This document shows, piece by piece, positions 18,923 to 27,116 of a DNA stretch of 64,000 nt; position 1 is the stretch's first letter; every line of letters begins with the position of its first letter. The notes beneath the pieces are model-generated. The model did not search any database. It saw only the letters and a program-made list of their open reading frames with translations, and was not told the origin of the DNA. The stretch is from assembly GCA_003104975.1 (NCBI GenBank), contig PQAM01000019.1, forward strand, positions 94,001 through 158,000, in the 5' to 3' direction. The DNA is from Candidatus Methylomirabilota bacterium (GTDB lineage Bacteria; Methylomirabilota; Methylomirabilia; Methylomirabilales; Methylomirabilaceae). Position numbers and translations under genes: made by a program.

Positions 18923-19735
18923 ATGATACGCACGATTGTCTGCGGCGCCGCCGGACGAATGGGTGGACGCATCATCGCTATGATCCGTGAGGCCGACGAT
19001 TTCACTCTCGTTGGGGCTGTCGAACAGCCGAACAGTGCCGGCATCGGACAGGACGCCGGTGAGGTGGCGGGTATTGGTAGGCTGGGCGTTCCGGTTGTCG
19101 GCGATCTGGGTGCGGTAGTGGGCGAAGGCCAGGTGGTGATCGACTTTACCGTCCCGCAGGCTACCGTCAGTCACCTGGTCATGGCGGTCCAGGCAAAGGT
19201 CCCTGTTGTGGTAGGAACAACCGGGTTTGGCGCCACCGATCTGGACAGGATCACGGAGCTGAGCGCGACGGTGCCCTGCGTGCTTTCGCCCAATATGAGC
19301 GTCGGGGTGAACCTTGTATTCAAGGTGCTGGCTGAGGTAGCCTCGGTGTTGGGTGACGGGTATGATGTCGAGATCGTCGAGACCCACCATCGGCTGAAAA
19401 AGGACGCCCCCAGCGGGACCGCATTGAAGATGGCGCAGGTGATCGCTGATGCGCTGGGCCGGGACCTGGACAAGGTAGGAGTCTACGGTCGAAAGGGGAT
19501 GGTGGGCGCGCGCGGCAAAGACGAGATTGCCATGCATGCGTTGCGGGCCGGTGATGTCGTCGGCGACCATACCGTAATCTTTGACGGCAGTGGGGAGCGG
19601 GTTGAGATTACGCACCGGGCCCATAGTCGGGATAACTTTGCGCGGGGTGCATTGCGTGCGGCGCGGTGGGTCATCGGTCGGCCGCCCGGTCTGTACGACA
19701 TGCAGGACGTGCTAGGATTGAGAAGCCGAGTATGA
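18923..19735 (+). CDS. dapB: 4-hydroxy-tetrahydrodipicolinate reductase
   Basis: NAD(P)H-dependent reductase following DapA. The dinucleotide-binding start VCGAAGRMGGRI (GxxGxMG), the catalytic ETHHRLKKDAPSGTA segment with its His-His and Lys, and the late substrate-binding region are present. 270 residues, normal. ATG 18923 lies 15 bases after a (CCTTCAG)4 array and has only a poor ribosome-binding site, so reinitiation from dapA is likely. A MITE-like palindrome follows downstream. Confidence 0.96.
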   Translation: MIRTIVCGAAGRMGGRIIAMIREADDFTLVGAVEQPNSAGIGQDAGEVAGIGRLGVPVVGDLGAVVGEGQVVIDFTVPQATVSHLVMAVQAKVPVVVGTTGFGATDLDRITELSATVPCVLSPNMSVGVNLVFKVLAEVASVLGDGYDVEIVETHHRLKKDAPSGTALKMAQVIADALGRDLDKVGVYGRKGMVGARGKDEIAMHALRAGDVVGDHTVIFDGSGERVEITHRAHSRDNFARGALRAARWVIGRPPGLYDMQDVLGLRSRV

Positions 19736-19750
19736 AGCGGGGGCATTGTC

Positions 19751-19852
19751 GTCATTGCGAGCGACCAACGGGAGCGCGGCAATCTCACAGGTCTTGAGAG
19801 TGCGAAAAACGGTGAGATTGCTTCGGCTTCGCCTCGCAATGACAGACGCGGG
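19751..19852. repeat. ~100 bp palindromic MITE-like element
   Basis: The outer ends GTCATTGCGAG and CTCGCAATGAC are perfect inverted repeats. The inner GGCAATCTCAC and GTGAGATTGC pair as well. It lies between dapB and the FAH-family gene, contains no frame, and resembles the widespread GTCATTGCGAG-type non-autonomous elements. Confidence 0.8.
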
Positions 19853-19897
19853 GGAGCGTTCCTGAGCAGTGACCCTCCGGCATCATGGATTGACATA

Positions 19898-20659
19898 ATG
19901 CGGATTGCACGATTCGTTACCAATAAGCAACTGCGGTACGGTGTGGTCGAGGATAGTGTTGTCCGGGAGGTCGAGGGCGACATCTTCGGCAAATTTACCG
20001 TGACGGATCGAACCCATTCGCTGAAGCGGACCAGGTTCCTGACGCCGACCGATCCCTCCAAGATTATCGGGGTCGGCCTGAACTACCGCGATCATGCTGA
20101 GGAGATGAGACTCGAGCCCCCGGAGGAGCCGATCATCTTCCTGAAGCCGTCGACCGCGTCGCTTCCCCATCGGGGCCGGATCATCTATCCGAAGTCGTGC
20201 GATCGGCTGGATTATGAGGCAGAACTGGGGATCGTCATCCGACGCACGGCGAGGGCGGTGCCGGTCGAGCGGGCGCATCGGTACGTCCTGGGGTATGTCT
20301 GCGTAAACGATGTGACCGCCCGAAACCTGCAACATAAAGACGGACAGTGGACCCGAGCCAAATCGTTCGATACCTTCGCCCCGTTCGGTCCCTGGATCCA
20401 GACCGATCTGGACCTGTCCGACGCCTGCATCCGGGCGCTTCTGAACGGTATCATTCGACAAGAGTCGAACATCAGCAACCTCATCTTTGAGGTGCCATAC
20501 CTGGTCCATTTCGTGTCCACGGTGATGACCCTCTATCCGGGTGATGTCATCACCACCGGTACCCCGTCGGGGATCGGTCCGATGCGACCTGGCGATACGA
20601 TTGAGATTGAGATAGAAGGGATCGGCCGGCTGAGCAATACGGTTACCGCTCAAGGCTGA
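19898..20659 (+). CDS. Fumarylacetoacetate hydrolase-family protein
   Basis: FAH-fold enzyme; relatives hydrolyse or isomerise C-C bonds in 2-oxo-diene acids or decarboxylate oxaloacetate using Mg2+. Core motifs are present: VGLNYRDHAEEM, EEPIIFLKPSTA, DYEAELGIVI with metal-binding acidic residues, GYVCVNDVTARNLQ and TTGTPSGIGPM. The 253 residues include a short N-terminal subdomain. Its substrate cannot be told from sequence. It lies between dapB and dapL in an otherwise pure DAP cluster, so oxaloacetate or pyruvate metabolism is an attractive but unproven link. Confidence 0.88.
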   Translation: MRIARFVTNKQLRYGVVEDSVVREVEGDIFGKFTVTDRTHSLKRTRFLTPTDPSKIIGVGLNYRDHAEEMRLEPPEEPIIFLKPSTASLPHRGRIIYPKSCDRLDYEAELGIVIRRTARAVPVERAHRYVLGYVCVNDVTARNLQHKDGQWTRAKSFDTFAPFGPWIQTDLDLSDACIRALLNGIIRQESNISNLIFEVPYLVHFVSTVMTLYPGDVITTGTPSGIGPMRPGDTIEIEIEGIGRLSNTVTAQG

Positions 20660-20700
20660 CGGCTGATCGTTCCGCGCACATCCAGGAGGAGAAGACAGGC

Positions 20701-21882
20701 ATGGGAAATCCCTTTCGTGTAGCACAGCGGCTGTCGAAGCTGCCTCCATATCTCTTCGCCGAGATCGACCGTTTGAAGCAGGAGGCGATCCGTCGCGGGA
20801 TGGATATCGTCAACCTGGGGGTCGGCGACCCTGATCTGCCGACACCGTCACACATTATCGCGCGGATGCAGGAGGCATCCGCCGACCCGCGGCACCACCA
20901 GTACCCGTCCTACGAGGGGATGCTGAGCTTTCGACAGACGGTAGCCGACTGGTACAGCAAACGGTTCGGCGTCACGCTTGATCCGGCAACCGAGGTCCTG
21001 AGTCTGATCGGGTCCAAAGAAGGGATTGGTCACATTCCCCTGGCGTTTGTCGATCCGGGCGACATTGTGCTGGTGCCCGATCCCGGCTACCCGGTCTATC
21101 AGGCAGGGACCGTTTTTGCGGAGGGAATCCCGTACTTCATGCCGCTCAGGCGGGAACGGTCGTTCCTGCCCGACCTCGACGCAATTCCGTCAGAGGTTCT
21201 GAAGAAGGCCCGGATTATGTTTTTAAACTACCCCAACAACCCCACGGCCGCCGTCGCATCGAGGGCGTTTTTTGCAGAGGCGGTCGACTTTGCCCGCCGT
21301 CACCGGCTGATCCTGTGCCACGATGCGGCCTATTCCGAGATGGCCTACGACGGCTACCTGCCGGAGAGCCTCCTGGCCATAGAAGGGGCGAAGGATGTTG
21401 CCATCGAGTACCATTCGCTGTCCAAGACCTATAATATGACCGGGTGGCGCATCGGCTTTGCGGTCGGCTGCCGTGAGATCCTGTCCGGCCTTGGCCGAAT
21501 CAAGACCAACCTGGACTCCGGTGTCTTCCAGGCGGTGCAGGAGGCGGCGATCACGGCGCTCAACGGGCCGCAGGAGTGTGTTGAGGCGATGCGTGCCGTC
21601 TATAAGGCGCGGCGCGATGCGCTGGTGGACGGGCTGATGGCGCTCGGGTTTACGGTGGACCGGCCCAAGGCGACCTTCTATGTCTGGATCGGTGTCCCGA
21701 ATGGATACACCTCCGCATCTTTTGCCTCTGTGCTGCTGTCCGAGGCCGGCATCGTCATGACGCCAGGGACGGGATTCGGTCCGAGCGGCGAGGGGTACAT
21801 TCGAGCGGCCCTCACCGTAGACGTCTCCCGGATTCAGGAGGCGGTACAGCGGATTGCCGCCTTAAATCTCACTACGAGGTAG
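20701..21882 (+). CDS. dapL: LL-diaminopimelate aminotransferase
   Basis: Class I/II PLP aminotransferase predicted to convert tetrahydrodipicolinate directly to LL-DAP, bypassing the succinylase/acetylase steps. PLP lysine is K242 in SLSKTYNMTGWRIGF, with LNYPNNPTAAV and CHDAAYSEMAYDG before it. The N-terminus (MGNPFRVAQRLSKLPPYLFAEIDR) matches the shorter DapL2-like group rather than the plant-type enzyme; those positions are split here only for length by the reader's tools. 393 residues. AGGAGGAGA precedes ATG 20701. With dapA, dapB, dapF and lysA adjacent and no dapD/E seen, the DapL route is the natural reading. Related aspartate aminotransferases are the alternative. Confidence 0.87.
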   Translation: MGNPFRVAQRLSKLPPYLFAEIDRLKQEAIRRGMDIVNLGVGDPDLPTPSHIIARMQEASADPRHHQYPSYEGMLSFRQTVADWYSKRFGVTLDPATEVLSLIGSKEGIGHIPLAFVDPGDIVLVPDPGYPVYQAGTVFAEGIPYFMPLRRERSFLPDLDAIPSEVLKKARIMFLNYPNNPTAAVASRAFFAEAVDFARRHRLILCHDAAYSEMAYDGYLPESLLAIEGAKDVAIEYHSLSKTYNMTGWRIGFAVGCREILSGLGRIKTNLDSGVFQAVQEAAITALNGPQECVEAMRAVYKARRDALVDGLMALGFTVDRPKATFYVWIGVPNGYTSASFASVLLSEAGIVMTPGTGFGPSGEGYIRAALTVDVSRIQEAVQRIAALNLTTR

Positions 21883-21913
21883 TTTCAGATATGGCGGGAC
21901 CAGTGTTCTTCTC

Positions 21914-21941
21914 TCCCTACACCCTACACCCTAGCCCGTAG
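21914..21941 (+). repeat. Heptamer array (ACCCTAC-type)
   Basis: Units TCCCTAC, ACCCTAC, ACCCTAG and CCCGTAG fill the dapL-folK spacer and end at the folK start region. They are the complement of the GGGTGTA-type arrays in the mur cluster. Confidence 0.75.
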
Positions 21942-21944
21942 ATT

Positions 21945-22472
21945 ATGGGTGAACGCGCGTATATTGGAATCGGATCCAACCTGGGCGATCGAGTCGAACA
22001 CTGCCACGCGGCCATCACGGCCATATCGAAGATTGCAGGGGTGGTGGTCGTGCGCGCCTCATCGCTGTATGAGACCGCGCCGGTCCCTCCCGCGTCGAGC
22101 CGCTGGTTTGTTAACGGCGTAGTCTCAGTCCAGACCGATCTGACGCCGGGTATGTTGCTGCTCGAACTACAACGAATCGAAGCGCGTATGGGTCGTGCGG
22201 TGGAGCGGGCGCGGGGTGTGGATCGGAGCATCGATCTCGACCTCTTGTTGGTAGGATCACAGGTGGTCGAAACACCGGACCTGGTTCTTCCCCACCCGCG
22301 TCTACATCAGCGACGTTTCGTCTTGACCCCGCTCTGTGAACTCGATCCGGAACTCTGCCATCCCGTCTTCGATGTGACGATGCGACAGTTGCTCGATCGT
22401 CTCGACGACCCGTCGGTCGTTCGGCGGTTGTCGCCGGCCGGCATCTCTGTGGGGGGGAAGGGAGGAGTTTAG
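21945..22472 (+). CDS. folK: 2-amino-4-hydroxy-6-hydroxymethyldihydropteridine pyrophosphokinase
   Basis: HPPK of folate synthesis, transferring pyrophosphate from ATP to hydroxymethyldihydropterin. The N-terminal YIGIGSNLGDR, the loop with SSLYETAPV, then the ARGVDRSIDLDLLLVG metal/ATP motif and LPHPRLHQRRFVL are complete. 175 residues. ATG 21945 stands a few bases after a heptamer array with no clear ribosome-binding site. The stop is directly followed by the deoxynucleoside kinase GTG, so the two are coupled. The folK-dNK-panB-panC order occurs in several other phyla. Confidence 0.95.
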   Translation: MGERAYIGIGSNLGDRVEHCHAAITAISKIAGVVVVRASSLYETAPVPPASSRWFVNGVVSVQTDLTPGMLLLELQRIEARMGRAVERARGVDRSIDLDLLLVGSQVVETPDLVLPHPRLHQRRFVLTPLCELDPELCHPVFDVTMRQLLDRLDDPSVVRRLSPAGISVGGKGGV

Positions 22473-23129
22473 GTGACAGGCCGCGCCCTGAAGCCGCGTT
22501 ACATTGTGGTCGAAGGTCCCATCGGTGTCGGCAAGACGAGTCTGGCCGAACTGCTGGCGGATCGGCTGCAGGCCAGAACGTTGTTGGAGGGTCCGGACGA
22601 AAACCCCTTCATCGCCAAATTCTATACCGATATGCGGCGGTACGCCTTTCAGGCCCAGCTCTATTACCTGTTGAACAGGTTCCGTCAACAACAGGAACTG
22701 GCCCAGGTTGATCTCTTCAAGCAGTCGCTGGTAAGCGACTATCTGTTTGTGAAGGACAAGATCTTCGCCTATTTGACGCTCGACGACAACGAGTTGGCGC
22801 TGTATGAACGGTTGCAACCGCTGCTGGAGACGCGTGTCGTCAAGCCCGACCTCGTTCTGTATCTGCAGGCCGGCACCGATGTCCTGATCCGTCGGATTCA
22901 GGCGCGGGCGAGGGTCTCCGAGCGGGAGATGGATCGGTCCTATCTGGAGGATGTGAATGCCGCCTACAACCACTTCTTCTTTCACTACTCGACAACGCCG
23001 CTGCTGGTCGTGAATACCAACGAGATCGATTTCGTGAAGCACAAGCGCGATTTCGAGGACCTGGTCAGACAGATCGGGACGGTGCGGCCGGGTACCCAGT
23101 ACTATGTGCCGCTGGGATCCCGCGAATAG
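22473..23129 (+). CDS. Deoxynucleoside kinase
   Basis: Kinase of the dGK/dAK family that phosphorylates deoxynucleosides for salvage. P-loop GPIGVGKTS at about residues 15-23, then ENPFIAKFYTDMRRYAFQ (the family's substrate-site segment), SDYLFVKDKIFA, the ERS-like lid RIQARARVSERE and a C-terminal ARG/Tyr-rich tail. 218 residues. GTG 22473 follows the folK stop directly. Preferred nucleoside is not predictable here. It is followed by a 178-base spacer with inverted heptamer arms and then panB. Confidence 0.9.
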   Translation: MTGRALKPRYIVVEGPIGVGKTSLAELLADRLQARTLLEGPDENPFIAKFYTDMRRYAFQAQLYYLLNRFRQQQELAQVDLFKQSLVSDYLFVKDKIFAYLTLDDNELALYERLQPLLETRVVKPDLVLYLQAGTDVLIRRIQARARVSEREMDRSYLEDVNAAYNHFFFHYSTTPLLVVNTNEIDFVKHKRDFEDLVRQIGTVRPGTQYYVPLGSRE

Positions 23130-23156
23130 GAATCGAGCGTGGCTACAAGGCGTTTA

Positions 23157-23284
23157 AGCTGTAGACTGAAGACTGAAGGCTCTTAATTATCTCGCAAGGC
23201 ACGAATCAAGCCATTCAGACCTTTTCGGAGTTTTGTATGACCACGTGTGACTTACCCCTGCAAGCCTTCAGCCTCCAGCCTAAC
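23157..23284 (+). repeat. Inverted heptamer arms (GAAGACT / AGCCTTC)
   Basis: The left arm has GTAGACT, GAAGACT and GAAGGCT (23161-23181). The right arm has AGCCTTC, AGCCTCC and AGCCTAA (about 23263-23283). The arms are complementary and flank an ~80-base AT-richer centre with no gene, so the whole dNK-panB spacer could fold. Confidence 0.65.
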
Positions 23285-23307
23285 TACCTGAGTAGTGACG
23301 ATCGATC

Positions 23308-24150
23308 ATGACCGACCGGACGGTCAGAACGGTCGCCCTGCAGCAGATGAAGCGCGAGGGGCGAAAGATCACCATGCTGACGGCGTACGACTATCCGATG
23401 GCGCTGCTGGTGGACCGCGCGGGGATCGATCTGATCCTGGTGGGCGACTCCGGGGGGATGACGGTCCTCGGGTACGAGACGACGATCCCGGTTACCATGG
23501 ACGAGATGCTGATGATGACCAAGGCGGTGACCCGTGCGGTGAAACGGGCGATGGTCATCGCCGACATGCCGTTTCTGTCGTACGAGGCCGAGCCGGCCGA
23601 TGCCGTGAGAAACGCCGGACGGTTCATCAAGGAGGGGCTGGCCCATGCCGTCAAGGTCGAACGCGGGTGGCCCTCGCTTTCGTCGGTGCGGGCGATTGTC
23701 GACGCCGGGATTCCGGTCATGGGACACGTCGGACTCACCCCGCAGACGGCCGTTCTGCAGGAAGGGCTGAAGGTGCAGGGGAAAGGGCTCGACGCCGCCC
23801 GCTGCATCCTTGAGGATGCCCTGGCGCTGGAGAAGGCCGGGGCCTTTGCGATCGTGCTGGAGGCGATTCCCGGCGCGCTTGCCAAGGTCATCACCAAGCG
23901 GGTGACGGTTCCCACGATCGGGATCGGGGCCGGACCTCACTGCGACGGTCAGGTCCTGGTGCTGCACGATCTGCTGGGGCTTTTCGAGCGTTTCGCACCG
24001 AGGTTTACGAAGCGCTACGCCGATCTGGCCGGGATCATCAGCGATGCGGTGAGCCGGTACCGAGAGGATGTGGTCGAGTGCCGATTCCCGGAGGCCGCGC
24101 AGACCTACATGGTCGATCCGGAAACCGAGCGGGCGTTGCAGGAACTATGA
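23308..24150 (+). CDS. panB: 3-methyl-2-oxobutanoate hydroxymethyltransferase
   Basis: Ketopantoate hydroxymethyltransferase, first step of pantothenate synthesis, transferring a hydroxymethyl group from methylene-THF. TIM-barrel motifs: ITMLTAYDYPMA, LILVGDSGGMTVLGYE, VMGHVGLTPQTA, VLEAIPGALAK and IGIGAGPHCDGQVLVLHDLL. 280 residues. ATG 23308 was chosen because it opens at MTDRTVRTVALQQMKREG, typical of the family. It is followed after 165 bases by panC. Confidence 0.96.
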   Translation: MTDRTVRTVALQQMKREGRKITMLTAYDYPMALLVDRAGIDLILVGDSGGMTVLGYETTIPVTMDEMLMMTKAVTRAVKRAMVIADMPFLSYEAEPADAVRNAGRFIKEGLAHAVKVERGWPSLSSVRAIVDAGIPVMGHVGLTPQTAVLQEGLKVQGKGLDAARCILEDALALEKAGAFAIVLEAIPGALAKVITKRVTVPTIGIGAGPHCDGQVLVLHDLLGLFERFAPRFTKRYADLAGIISDAVSRYREDVVECRFPEAAQTYMVDPETERALQEL

Positions 24151-24315
24151 GGCATGACCGGCTGACAGGGGTGGAGGGGAGTGTGCGAAGCGTCGTCGAT
24201 GGCAGGCGTAGCACGGACAGCGCAGCCTGCCAGCGCCGATTCGAGCCGGACAGGGACGTCCGGCGAGATTGAGCGAAGCGCGCTGCCGTCCATCCCGGCC
24301 AACTGAGGGCGTACT

Positions 24316-25164
24316 GTGCAGACGATTGATGATCCGTCGATGATCCAGCGACACTGCGCGCAGCTGCGGCGCGACGACAAGCGTATCGGACTTGTGCCGA
24401 CGATGGGCGCCTTCCACGATGGACACCTCTCGCTCATGCGGAGGGCGCACGCGGAGAACGACATCGTTGTTGTCAGCCTCTTCGTCAATCCGATCCAGTT
24501 CGACCGGCGCGAGGATCTCGACAGCTATCCGCGGGACCTGGATGGCGACCTGGCGCAGGCGGCAGATGCCGGGATCGATCTGGTATTCGCGCCATCGGCA
24601 GAGGCGATCTACCCGAAGGGCTTCCAGACCTACGTTGACGTGACGGAGCTTACCGAGGGATTATGCGGCGCCTCCCGTCCAGGTCATTTTCGCGGCGTGA
24701 CCACGGTGGTCGCGAAGCTGTTCAACCTTGTTAGGCCGCACCGGGCCTACTTCGGTCAAAAGGACTATCAGCAATCGGCGGTTGTTCGGCGTCTCGCGGC
24801 GGATCTCAATTTCGATCTCGAGATCATCGTCTCACCGACGGTTCGCGAATCCGACGGCCTTGCGATGAGCTCGCGCAATGTTCGGTTGACGCTGCAGGAG
24901 CGCCGCGCGGCATCTGTGCTCTATCGTTCGCTCGCTCACGCGGATGCGCTGGTCATGGCCGGCGAACGCCGTACGGCAACTATCCTCAAAGACGTGCGTA
25001 CGATGATCGAGGCCGAGCCGCTGGCGCGGATCGATTATGTGGCCGCCTGTCACCCCGACACATTGCAAACGCTGGATCGCATTGAAGGACCCGCGCTGAT
25101 CGCACTTGCCGTGCGATTCGGTGGAACGCGTCTCATCGACAACATCGTGATTACGCCCGCCTGA
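24316..25164 (+). CDS. panC: Pantothenate synthetase
   Basis: ATP-dependent condensation of pantoate and beta-alanine. Nucleotidyltransferase fold with VPTMGAFHDGHLSLMRRA (the HxGH motif), FVNPIQFDRREDL, then FGQKDYQQSAVVRRL and the KMSKS-like AMSSRNV. 282 residues. The best start is GTG 24316 (VQTIDDPSM), since the HxGH motif then lies at the normal distance. The 24151-24315 spacer holds partial palindromes but no gene. panD is not in the window. Confidence 0.95.
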   Translation: MQTIDDPSMIQRHCAQLRRDDKRIGLVPTMGAFHDGHLSLMRRAHAENDIVVVSLFVNPIQFDRREDLDSYPRDLDGDLAQAADAGIDLVFAPSAEAIYPKGFQTYVDVTELTEGLCGASRPGHFRGVTTVVAKLFNLVRPHRAYFGQKDYQQSAVVRRLAADLNFDLEIIVSPTVRESDGLAMSSRNVRLTLQERRAASVLYRSLAHADALVMAGERRTATILKDVRTMIEAEPLARIDYVAACHPDTLQTLDRIEGPALIALAVRFGGTRLIDNIVITPA

Positions 25165-25249
25165 CCGCATCACGTCGGCACCTCAGCCGAGCAGTGTTTA
25201 ACAGCGATGCACAGTAAGACCCACCACTCAAAAACCCCGCACATTTTTC

Positions 25250-25278
25250 TTGACAAGGCACACCGGCTTTTATATCGT
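25250..25278 (+). promoter_or_regulatory. mra/dcw cluster promoter
   Basis: TTGACA (25250-25255), a 17-base spacer and TATCGT (25273-25278); TATATC at 25271 is an alternative -10. The predicted start lies within the MraZ box region just downstream. Confidence 0.6.
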
Positions 25279-25288
25279 TGCGGCACGG

Positions 25289-25313
25289 TGGGATGGAGTG
25301 GGATGAAATGGTA
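25289..25313 (+). promoter_or_regulatory. MraZ operator, three TGGNA boxes
   Basis: TGGGA (25289-25293), five bases, TGGGA (25299-25303), five bases, TGGTA (25309-25313). TGGGN direct repeats with 5-base spacers are the known MraZ recognition pattern. They stand between the promoter and mraZ and predict autoregulation of the whole cluster. Confidence 0.8.
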
Positions 25314-25343
25314 TAGACCTCCATAGAGAAGCGATGCTATCCC

Positions 25344-25793
25344 ATGTTCCGTGGAAGCTTCGAACACGCAATCGACGATAAAGGACGGCTCAGCATCCCG
25401 GCCAGATACCGCGACATTCTGAAGCGGCGGCGAGAGCGTGAGCTGATCCTCGTCGACCCTCTCTTTGACGCCTGCATCGTCGCCTACCCGATCAAGACCT
25501 GGCAGCAGGTCGAACAGAACCTGTTGAACAACGGCAACTCAGACAAGCGGTTTCGGGACTATACTCGCCTCATCTCGGCCCATGCGGTTGAGTCGATGAT
25601 TGATACCCAGGGACGAATCCTGATTCCGCCTCCACTCAGGGACAAGGCGAACCTGCGCCGTGATGTCGTGATCGTCGGCGTATTGGATAAGATCGAAATC
25701 TGGAACAGAGAACGCTGGACATTGTTCTGCGCGCAGGAGCGGGATCCTGAGGAGTACGCCGGTAAGCTGGCCGAACTGGGGATCCGAGTATAG
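25344..25793 (+). CDS. mraZ: Transcriptional regulator MraZ
   Basis: First gene of the division/cell-wall cluster and its DNA-binding autoregulator. Two tandem SpoVT/AbrB-like MraZ domains are visible: MFRGSFEHAIDDKGRLSIPA and, after a linker, HAVESMIDTQGRILIPPPLR, each with the DxxGRxxIP signature. 149 residues, normal. ATG 25344 is 30 bases after three TGGNA boxes. rsmH follows after 23 bases, the universal mraZ-rsmH order. Confidence 0.95.
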   Translation: MFRGSFEHAIDDKGRLSIPARYRDILKRRRERELILVDPLFDACIVAYPIKTWQQVEQNLLNNGNSDKRFRDYTRLISAHAVESMIDTQGRILIPPPLRDKANLRRDVVIVGVLDKIEIWNRERWTLFCAQERDPEEYAGKLAELGIRV

Positions 25794-25816
25794 GTGCAGC
25801 ATGTGGGGAGCGCACG

Positions 25817-26731
25817 GTGGGGGAGGTGACCGTCGAGCATCGGCATCGTCCGGTTCTGCTGGAGGAGGTGCTGACCATCCTGCGCCCGCAATCGGGCGGT
25901 CGCTACCTCGATGCCACCGTCGGTTTGGGTGGGCATGCGGAGGCGATCCTGGCGGCGAGCGCGCCGGCAGGTCGCCTGTACGGGATCGATCGCGATGCCG
26001 AGGCCTTGGCGCTGGCCAGGGACCGGCTTGGTCGGTTCGGAGATCGGGTCGAACTGTGCCGGGCCGATTTTGCCGGACTGAGCGCTATCGCAGCAGAGCA
26101 GGGGTGGGGTCCTTTCGACGGCATTGTGTTTGACCTTGGCGTATCGTCGTTCCAACTGGACGACGCCTCGAGGGGGTTCAGCTTTATGAGAGAGGGGCCG
26201 CTGGATATGCGGATGGATCGTCATGGATGTGAGCGATCGGCGGCGGAACTGCTGGCTCGGATTTCCGAGCGCGACCTCGCGCGATTGCTGCAGGAGTACG
26301 GCGAGGAGCGATGGGCGCGGCGAATCGCGTCGCGGATTGTGCAAGAGCGGCAGACCCGGCCGCTTACCTCTACCGCTCAACTCGCGCGTCTGGTGGCGGC
26401 CGCGGTGCCGCGGCGCGCCTGGCCGCGGCGGATCCACGTGGCAACGCGAACATTCCTGGCCTTGCGTATTGCCGTCAATAATGAGCTGGCGAGGCTCAGG
26501 CGTGGCCTGCAGGAGGCCGTTGCGTTGCTTGCCGCCGGGGGCCGAATCAGTGTCATCAGTTTTCACTCGCTTGAGGATCGGATTGTGAAGGAGACGCTTC
26601 GGGGATGGGCACGTTCGGACCCGCCGCATGTCCGTCTCCTGACCAAACGGCCGATCTGCCCGACAGAGCCGGAGATTGAGGCCAATCCGCGCGCCCGCAG
26701 CGCAAAGCTTCGGGCGGCGGAACGGTGCTGA
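25817..26731 (+). CDS. rsmH: 16S rRNA (cytosine-1402-N4)-methyltransferase
   Basis: SAM-dependent methyltransferase (MraW) acting on C1402 of 16S rRNA. HRPVLLEEVL opens the protein, SAM-binding VGLGGHAEAIL follows, then VFDLGVSSFQLDDASRGFSF and MDMRMD-like LDMRMDRHG, with C-terminal ISFHSLEDRIVKE and PSEAEIEANPRARSAKLR-type ending. 304 residues. GTG 25817 or GTG 25829 could start it; either leaves the fold intact. ftsL follows after 16 bases. Confidence 0.96.
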   Translation: MGEVTVEHRHRPVLLEEVLTILRPQSGGRYLDATVGLGGHAEAILAASAPAGRLYGIDRDAEALALARDRLGRFGDRVELCRADFAGLSAIAAEQGWGPFDGIVFDLGVSSFQLDDASRGFSFMREGPLDMRMDRHGCERSAAELLARISERDLARLLQEYGEERWARRIASRIVQERQTRPLTSTAQLARLVAAAVPRRAWPRRIHVATRTFLALRIAVNNELARLRRGLQEAVALLAAGGRISVISFHSLEDRIVKETLRGWARSDPPHVRLLTKRPICPTEPEIEANPRARSAKLRAAERC

Positions 26732-26747
26732 GGGAGGGGAGGAGAAG

Positions 26748-27098
26748 ATGAGAAGCCACAGTATCGCCGCGTGGACGTCGGTGGGACGAGACCGGGCCAG
26801 CAGTGTGTTGAAACCGCGGGTCGATCAGATTCGGCGGTTCGACCTGCTGCAGTCGCTGTTGCTGGGAGGCGTCGTCCTGATCGTCATCCTGTTTTACGTC
26901 TGGCAGCAGATCCAGGTGGTGCGGCTTGGGTATCAGATCGAAGATCTTGCGGGAGAGCGCGCGGCCCTCATTCGACAGCAAAAGGGACTGCGCGTTGAGG
27001 TGGCCCGGCTGAAGTCGCTCCGCCGTGTCGAGGAGATCGCCCGCCGTCAGCTTGGTCTTACGACCCCGAAGTCGGGTCAGGTCGTGACCCTCGAGTAG
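26748..27098 (+). CDS. ftsL: Cell division protein FtsL
   Basis: Small bitopic division protein that bridges FtsQ/B and FtsW/I. A short cytoplasmic N-terminus is followed by one membrane helix (about residues 40-60, SLLLGGVVLIVILFYVW) and a periplasmic coiled coil (QIEDLAGERAALIRQQKG, VARLKSLRRVEEIARRQLGL). I start at ATG 26748 because GGAGGAG stands 4 bases before it, giving 116 residues; a longer frame overlaps rsmH. Identity rests on topology and on its position between rsmH and ftsI. Confidence 0.88.
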   Translation: MRSHSIAAWTSVGRDRASSVLKPRVDQIRRFDLLQSLLLGGVVLIVILFYVWQQIQVVRLGYQIEDLAGERAALIRQQKGLRVEVARLKSLRRVEEIARRQLGLTTPKSGQVVTLE

Positions 27099-27116
27099 TC
27101 TGCGGAAAGAGGTCGT

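Noticed and set aside
26676-26747. Longer ftsL start inside rsmH
   Set aside because: No ribosome-binding site and atypical residues; ATG 26748 has GGAGGAG and a normal FtsL length.
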